From assembly GCA_937926515.1 (NCBI GenBank), contig CALAZZ010000293.1, positions 1-44,231 on the forward strand: DNA of 44,231 nucleotides, written 5' to 3'. Under the pieces are notes generated by a model. It was not told where the DNA came from. It made no database searches and saw only the letters and a program-made list of their open reading frames with translations. Below, in pieces: positions 42,101 through 44,231 of this stretch. Source of the stretch: an uncultured Bacteroidales bacterium (GTDB taxonomy: Bacteria > Bacteroidota > Bacteroidia > Bacteroidales > F082). A program made the position numbers and the translations under genes. Each line of letters opens with the position of its first letter. The stretch's first letter is position 1.

Positions 42101-44231
42101 TGGTGTGACTGTAATATCTGAATTCAGGTTGATCCCGTTAATACTGAAGGACTGTTCCTCAGAGGGGCCTTCATCCAGCATATAACTAAATCCACTCAAT
42201 ACTGTTGGGTTCACAACGACCAACGGATCTTCGATAACACTCATTTCAAAATCTTCGAGGCTTCTGGCGATCAATTGCATGGTTGTTTGGTATTGAAGAA
42301 TGACACCGGTAATATCCTGTGTAAGCACGGGTACTGGTGTTCCAATATAATCAACATCACCATATTGGGTGCGGAAAACGCCCGCTCCATCTGGGTCGGT
42401 GATCGGGTAATTGGTGCTTACAACGAAATCACCGGAAGCATTAATAAAATCAACATACAGCACTTTAACCAACATGGCCTGATAATCTTCGTTAAGTTCA
42501 GTGAGGCTAACCAGGGTGGGCATGATCTCATTGTTTACACTACTGGCAGGACCGGGGTCTTCTATAGGCAAAAACTGCACCATACCCTGGAAGGTATTCA
42601 GTTCGCCGGTGAGCCCGGTCATGCCATCGTAGATATCATATTCAGTTGAAATGATTCCGGCTGCATCATCAATCAGGATTGCTCCGGTTTCGTCCTGGAT
42701 GTATTTTTGATTGCGTGTGCTGCTTTGGAAGGTAAGCACTGCCTCTCCGACCAATTGGTAAATGGTCCCATCATCGAGTCCTTCTCTTAATTCTGCTATT
42801 GTATTCACCTGAATAATTTCGATGAAATTGTAGCTTGCACTGCTTACAGGACTATCCTCATAACCTTCTTTTTCAGCATAGGCCCAAAGTGTCGCATCTT
42901 CATCAATGTCAACAGGATCAGTAAATAATGTCCATGGACCTGATGATGACACCTCGCTATAATATACAATTGCATCTTCTGTGGTTGTGGTAATACTTAC
43001 AGCAATTGGATCGAAATAATCACCTCCGGGTGGGTCAAATACCGGTGGAGCAACAACCAAAGTGCCATCGTCAAACCCTGACCAGTTAATATTGTCAATG
43101 ACCAGTTGCCTGTTTGAGCTGCCCCCTGTAATGTGTCTTATTTCAATGGTAACATCTCCAGGTACATTAATGTCGGTTACTTCAAATAGATGTATGGTTT
43201 CATCGGCTCCACTTTCACCACCAAAGGTGATGGATTGTCCTTTTGAGACGCCATTCACAAAGAGTTCTACCTGACGGTCACCACTGCCTGTGAAAGCTTT
43301 TCGCATCTGAACTGAAAAGTCTCCAATACCACCGGATACCGGCTGAGAGATCACATGGCTGTTGTCGCCTGAACGTCTGAGAAGCATTCCATTACCTTCT
43401 ATCTCGTAGGCCTGTGCCCCTGTAACATGGGTGTAGTACCAAGTAATATCATTTTCACCAACAAAATCTCCGTCAATGTATGATGTTCCAGTGTAGGTGA
43501 AATTATCAAAAGTTTCCAAGCCTCCACCGGCCGCTTCTTCCGGAGCCACAGCCAGCTCCCAGCTGGTGGCCACGCGAATGCCATCCACTATGATGTTTTG
43601 ACCGGCATTGTACTGCCTCAGTGCTATGCTGCCCACGTTGGTAAAGCTTGCTGTTTCAGTAAATGAGGCATCTGCCGTTACGGGCTCTTCATTTGGGAAC
43701 TCGTTGAAAACATAGAGGCTGGATAATTTGGTGGCCATGTCCAGTTTAATCACCACCAGGGTGTTCGTTTCGGGGCTTAAAGGTACCCAGGTTGATGGGG
43801 CGCTGCTTCCAATACCCAAACCATCACCTGTGGCATTGACCCAAACGCGTGTAAAGTAGGTTGACCCAATGCTGGCCTGTCCGAGGTGAAGGAAGTAACC
43901 GCTGTTGTTGGAGGCGCCGGTGTTAACAATAAAGCTGGCATAGACCTGTCCGGTGGTTTGCTCCTCGTAGGTGATGTGCACATCTTCGCCTGTGTTTATC
44001 AGTGCTGCAGCTCCGCCTATGCCTGAGTTGGCATATCCCTCAAAACTAAGGCCATCGGTTACGGCAATGGAATTCGAGCCCGCCCCACTGTGAGCAGTCC
44101 AACCATGATCGATCAACAAAGCACCAAGCGGATAATCGAAGTTTTCTGACAGAAGCAATTGATCCTCAATCACAGGATCAATAACCACATAGCTTTGTTC
44201 GTCAGAAGTGTCGAAGAGTCCATCTGTATCT
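39131..44231 (-). CDS. Giant modular T9SS-secreted protein (5'-truncated by window edge)
   Basis: The frame is open to the window edge, so these 1699 residues are the C-terminal part of a longer protein; the GTG at 44188 is not a real start. Order from the N-terminal side: a lectin-like beta-sandwich (about 44150-43550); then two copies of a module of about 540 residues (43523-41880 and 41870-40268), each with a carbohydrate-binding-like sandwich, a chitobiase C-terminal-type domain (FDPPGGDYFDP / FDPPAGNYYEP), an OB-like domain (NQKYIQDETGAILIDDA) and an Ig-like domain (LSGFSYMLDEGPSEEQ); then an Ig-like domain (40257-39960), another sandwich (39950-39375) and a T9SS type A sorting tail ending AVYVVRIVRADAMISRKLL. 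No catalytic domain is seen here; it may lie upstream. An adhesin or nuclease/hydrolase scaffold is possible. Confidence 0.88.
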   Translation of the reverse strand, partial: DTDGLFDTSDEQSYVVIDPVIEDQLLLSENFDYPLGALLIDHGWTAHSGAGSNSIAVTDGLSFEGYANSGIGGAAALINTGEDVHITYEEQTTGQVYASFIVNTGASNNSGYFLHLGQASIGSTYFTRVWVNATGDGLGIGSSAPSTWVPLSPETNTLVVIKLDMATKLSSLYVFNEFPNEEPVTADASFTETASFTNVGSIALRQYNAGQNIIVDGIRVATSWELAVAPEEAAGGGLETFDNFTYTGTSYIDGDFVGENDITWYYTHVTGAQAYEIEGNGMLLRRSGDNSHVISQPVSGGIGDFSVQMRKAFTGSGDRQVELFVNGVSKGQSITFGGESGADETIHLFEVTDINVPGDVTIEIRHITGGSSNRQLVIDNINWSGFDDGTLVVAPPVFDPPGGDYFDPIAVSITTTTEDAIVYYSEVSSSGPWTLFTDPVDIDEDATLWAYAEKEGYEDSPVSSASYNFIEIIQVNTIAELREGLDDGTIYQLVGEAVLTFQSSTRNQKYIQDETGAILIDDAAGIISTEYDIYDGMTGLTGELNTFQGMVQFLPIEDPGPASSVNNEIMPTLVSLTELNEDYQAMLVKVLYVDFINASGDFVVSTNYPITDPDGAGVFRTQYGDVDYIGTPVPVLTQDITGVILQYQTTMQLIARSLEDFEMSVIEDPLVVVNPTVLSGFSYMLDEGPSEEQSFSINGINLNSDITVTPPQNYEISTDTGDDFVAEDPITLTPVAGVVDNTTIYVRLKAGLPAGTYNDEQIVATSPGANNAIVTLNGTVIDPDVGGGFETFDNLAITGSTYQNGTFLGQDGSIWTFEQCRGDIEIDEKAITLGRNRDPQSNVFSGTLNGGMGILNFDYMQAFSTNVNLNIYVNEVLVGNVTSDDEMEIVKNSGDIFVNTPGPIVIKFINANNNDGQVTIDNVDWTGFDDGTLVVAPPTFDPPAGNYYEPVSVNITTITEGATVFYSLESSTGPWIPFTEPLDLDEDTTIWAYAEKEDYLDSPVVSAAYTFTEIIEVTNIATLREGEVNGPVYQLTGEAFLTFQSSSRNQKYIQDESGAVLIDDAPGIITSTYEIYDGITGITGSLSSFQNMLQFVPVFDPGPATSSGNEIEPFVVALDELDEDHQALLVKVLFASFDESGDFEVSTSYDINDPTGDGIFRTQYGDVDYIGTPIPEVETHITGVIIQYQSDIQLVARSLGDFEEATDDPLISVNPTSLSGFAYALGEGPSESQTYSLSAQNLIGSGDISVDAPENFEISDDDDSFGSSLSFAYSNGQINNQPHTIYVRMKADLPVGLYEGETIVHSGGGAPDRIVTLNGEVYGVATHLAFVDVPETGTVNTPIEAFTVEARDEDENLAQNFDGVITLSKQSGPGNVTGTLEVQAINGVALFDDIVFDTEGVYSLLATAEGLDEAISDMIEIFGVPADIITQWNFNEETLEPNIGEGTAANVGETSTGWAAGVPGNPDRGWNTSNYPEQETASGTAGVEFMVSTAGYENIRLQFFHRGSGTASRYSSLQYTLDGINWVEYDIYLNGPPHDTFYEHNFDFTDIADANDNANFGIRMLSIFSPEPFTDGAEPYTEWGADEAYRAVRDDRNYSPLGTWRFDDVTFMGDLIIGLPSDQTEEEVHIYTTWNQIIIETTDGEPMLVQIYNLMGQPLEERKLSGQNRYRLPHNMPPAVYVVRIVRADAMISRKLLIR
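40268..43523 (-). repeat. Tandem protein-level duplication, two modules of about 540 residues
   Basis: The two units start FETFDN and end VTLNG, with a period of about 1,650 bases. Long stretches are near-identical in protein (RNQKYIQDE.GA, FRTQYGDVDYIGTP, GFDDGTLVVAPP) while synonymous sites differ widely, which points to an old duplication kept under selection. The first domain of each unit has diverged most. Confidence 0.9.

Noticed and set aside
40268..43523. CRISPR or DNA-level tandem repeat
   Set aside because: The repeat is a protein-coding domain duplication with a period of about 1,650 bases and diverged synonymous sites.
44186..44188. GTG as the start of the giant secreted protein
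   Set aside because: The reading frame stays open through the window edge and no signal peptide follows the GTG, so the true start lies outside.

Overview
The window looks like a chromosomal segment of a member of the Bacteroidota (Bacteroidia-like). The evidence is a short 287-residue principal sigma factor, repeated TAnnTTTG -7 promoter elements of the Bacteroidota type, two proteins with type IX secretion (T9SS) sorting tails, a eukaryotic-type GT3 glycogen synthase, a mitochondrial-type aconitase and many lipoprotein or Q-terminated signal peptides. It is mostly core metabolism and housekeeping. I see no prophage, insertion sequence, CRISPR array, rRNA or tRNA.

Layout. 1-3.5 kb: diadenylate cyclase (+), then an Lrp/AsnC regulator and a SpoU rRNA/tRNA methyltransferase (-), divergent from a Cys/Met-type PLP enzyme (+). 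3.5-7.8 kb: glycine dehydrogenase gcvP (-), divergent from a two-gene lipoprotein operon of cytochrome c and a His-rich DUF4920 protein. 8-12.2 kb: an M16 peptidase pair (one active, one catalytically dead subunit) and a small beta-barrel protein. 12.2-19.2 kb: htpG (-), then a Methyltransf_32-type methyltransferase, a DUF554 membrane protein, a DksA-like zinc finger protein and a secreted DUF5060/GH5-like glycosidase (+). 19.4-21.7 kb: aconitase. 21.9-31.1 kb: a four-gene glycogen/alpha-glucan cluster (GH133 debranching enzyme, GT4 glycosyltransferase, GH57 hydrolase, GT3-GT35 synthase-phosphorylase fusion). 31.1-39.1 kb (-): exported nitroreductase, pepD, rpe, rpoD, pnp, rpsO and a cation/proton antiporter. 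39.1 kb to the edge (-): the 3' part of a very large modular T9SS-secreted protein.

How the genes work together. The glycogen cluster holds synthesis, phosphorolysis, debranching and hydrolysis in one transcriptional block. A near-perfect inverted repeat fills the spacer of its predicted promoter. Two perfect copies of the 18-bp motif TTGTTAA-N4-TTAACAA, which matches the consensus known for the NADH-sensing repressor Rex, lie in the aconitase leader and in the gcvP/cytochrome c intergenic region. This suggests a redox regulon linking the TCA cycle, glycine cleavage and electron transfer. rpsO, pnp and rpoD run together with a terminator after rpsO and another after rpoD.

The most unusual items are the shared Rex-like operators, a FliG C-terminal-like helical domain on the GH57 enzyme, the fusion of glycogen synthase to glucan phosphorylase in one 1409-residue chain, the inverted repeat over the glycogen promoter, and a tandem duplication of about 540 residues in the giant secreted protein. 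All functional calls come from reading sequence only; no database search was run.
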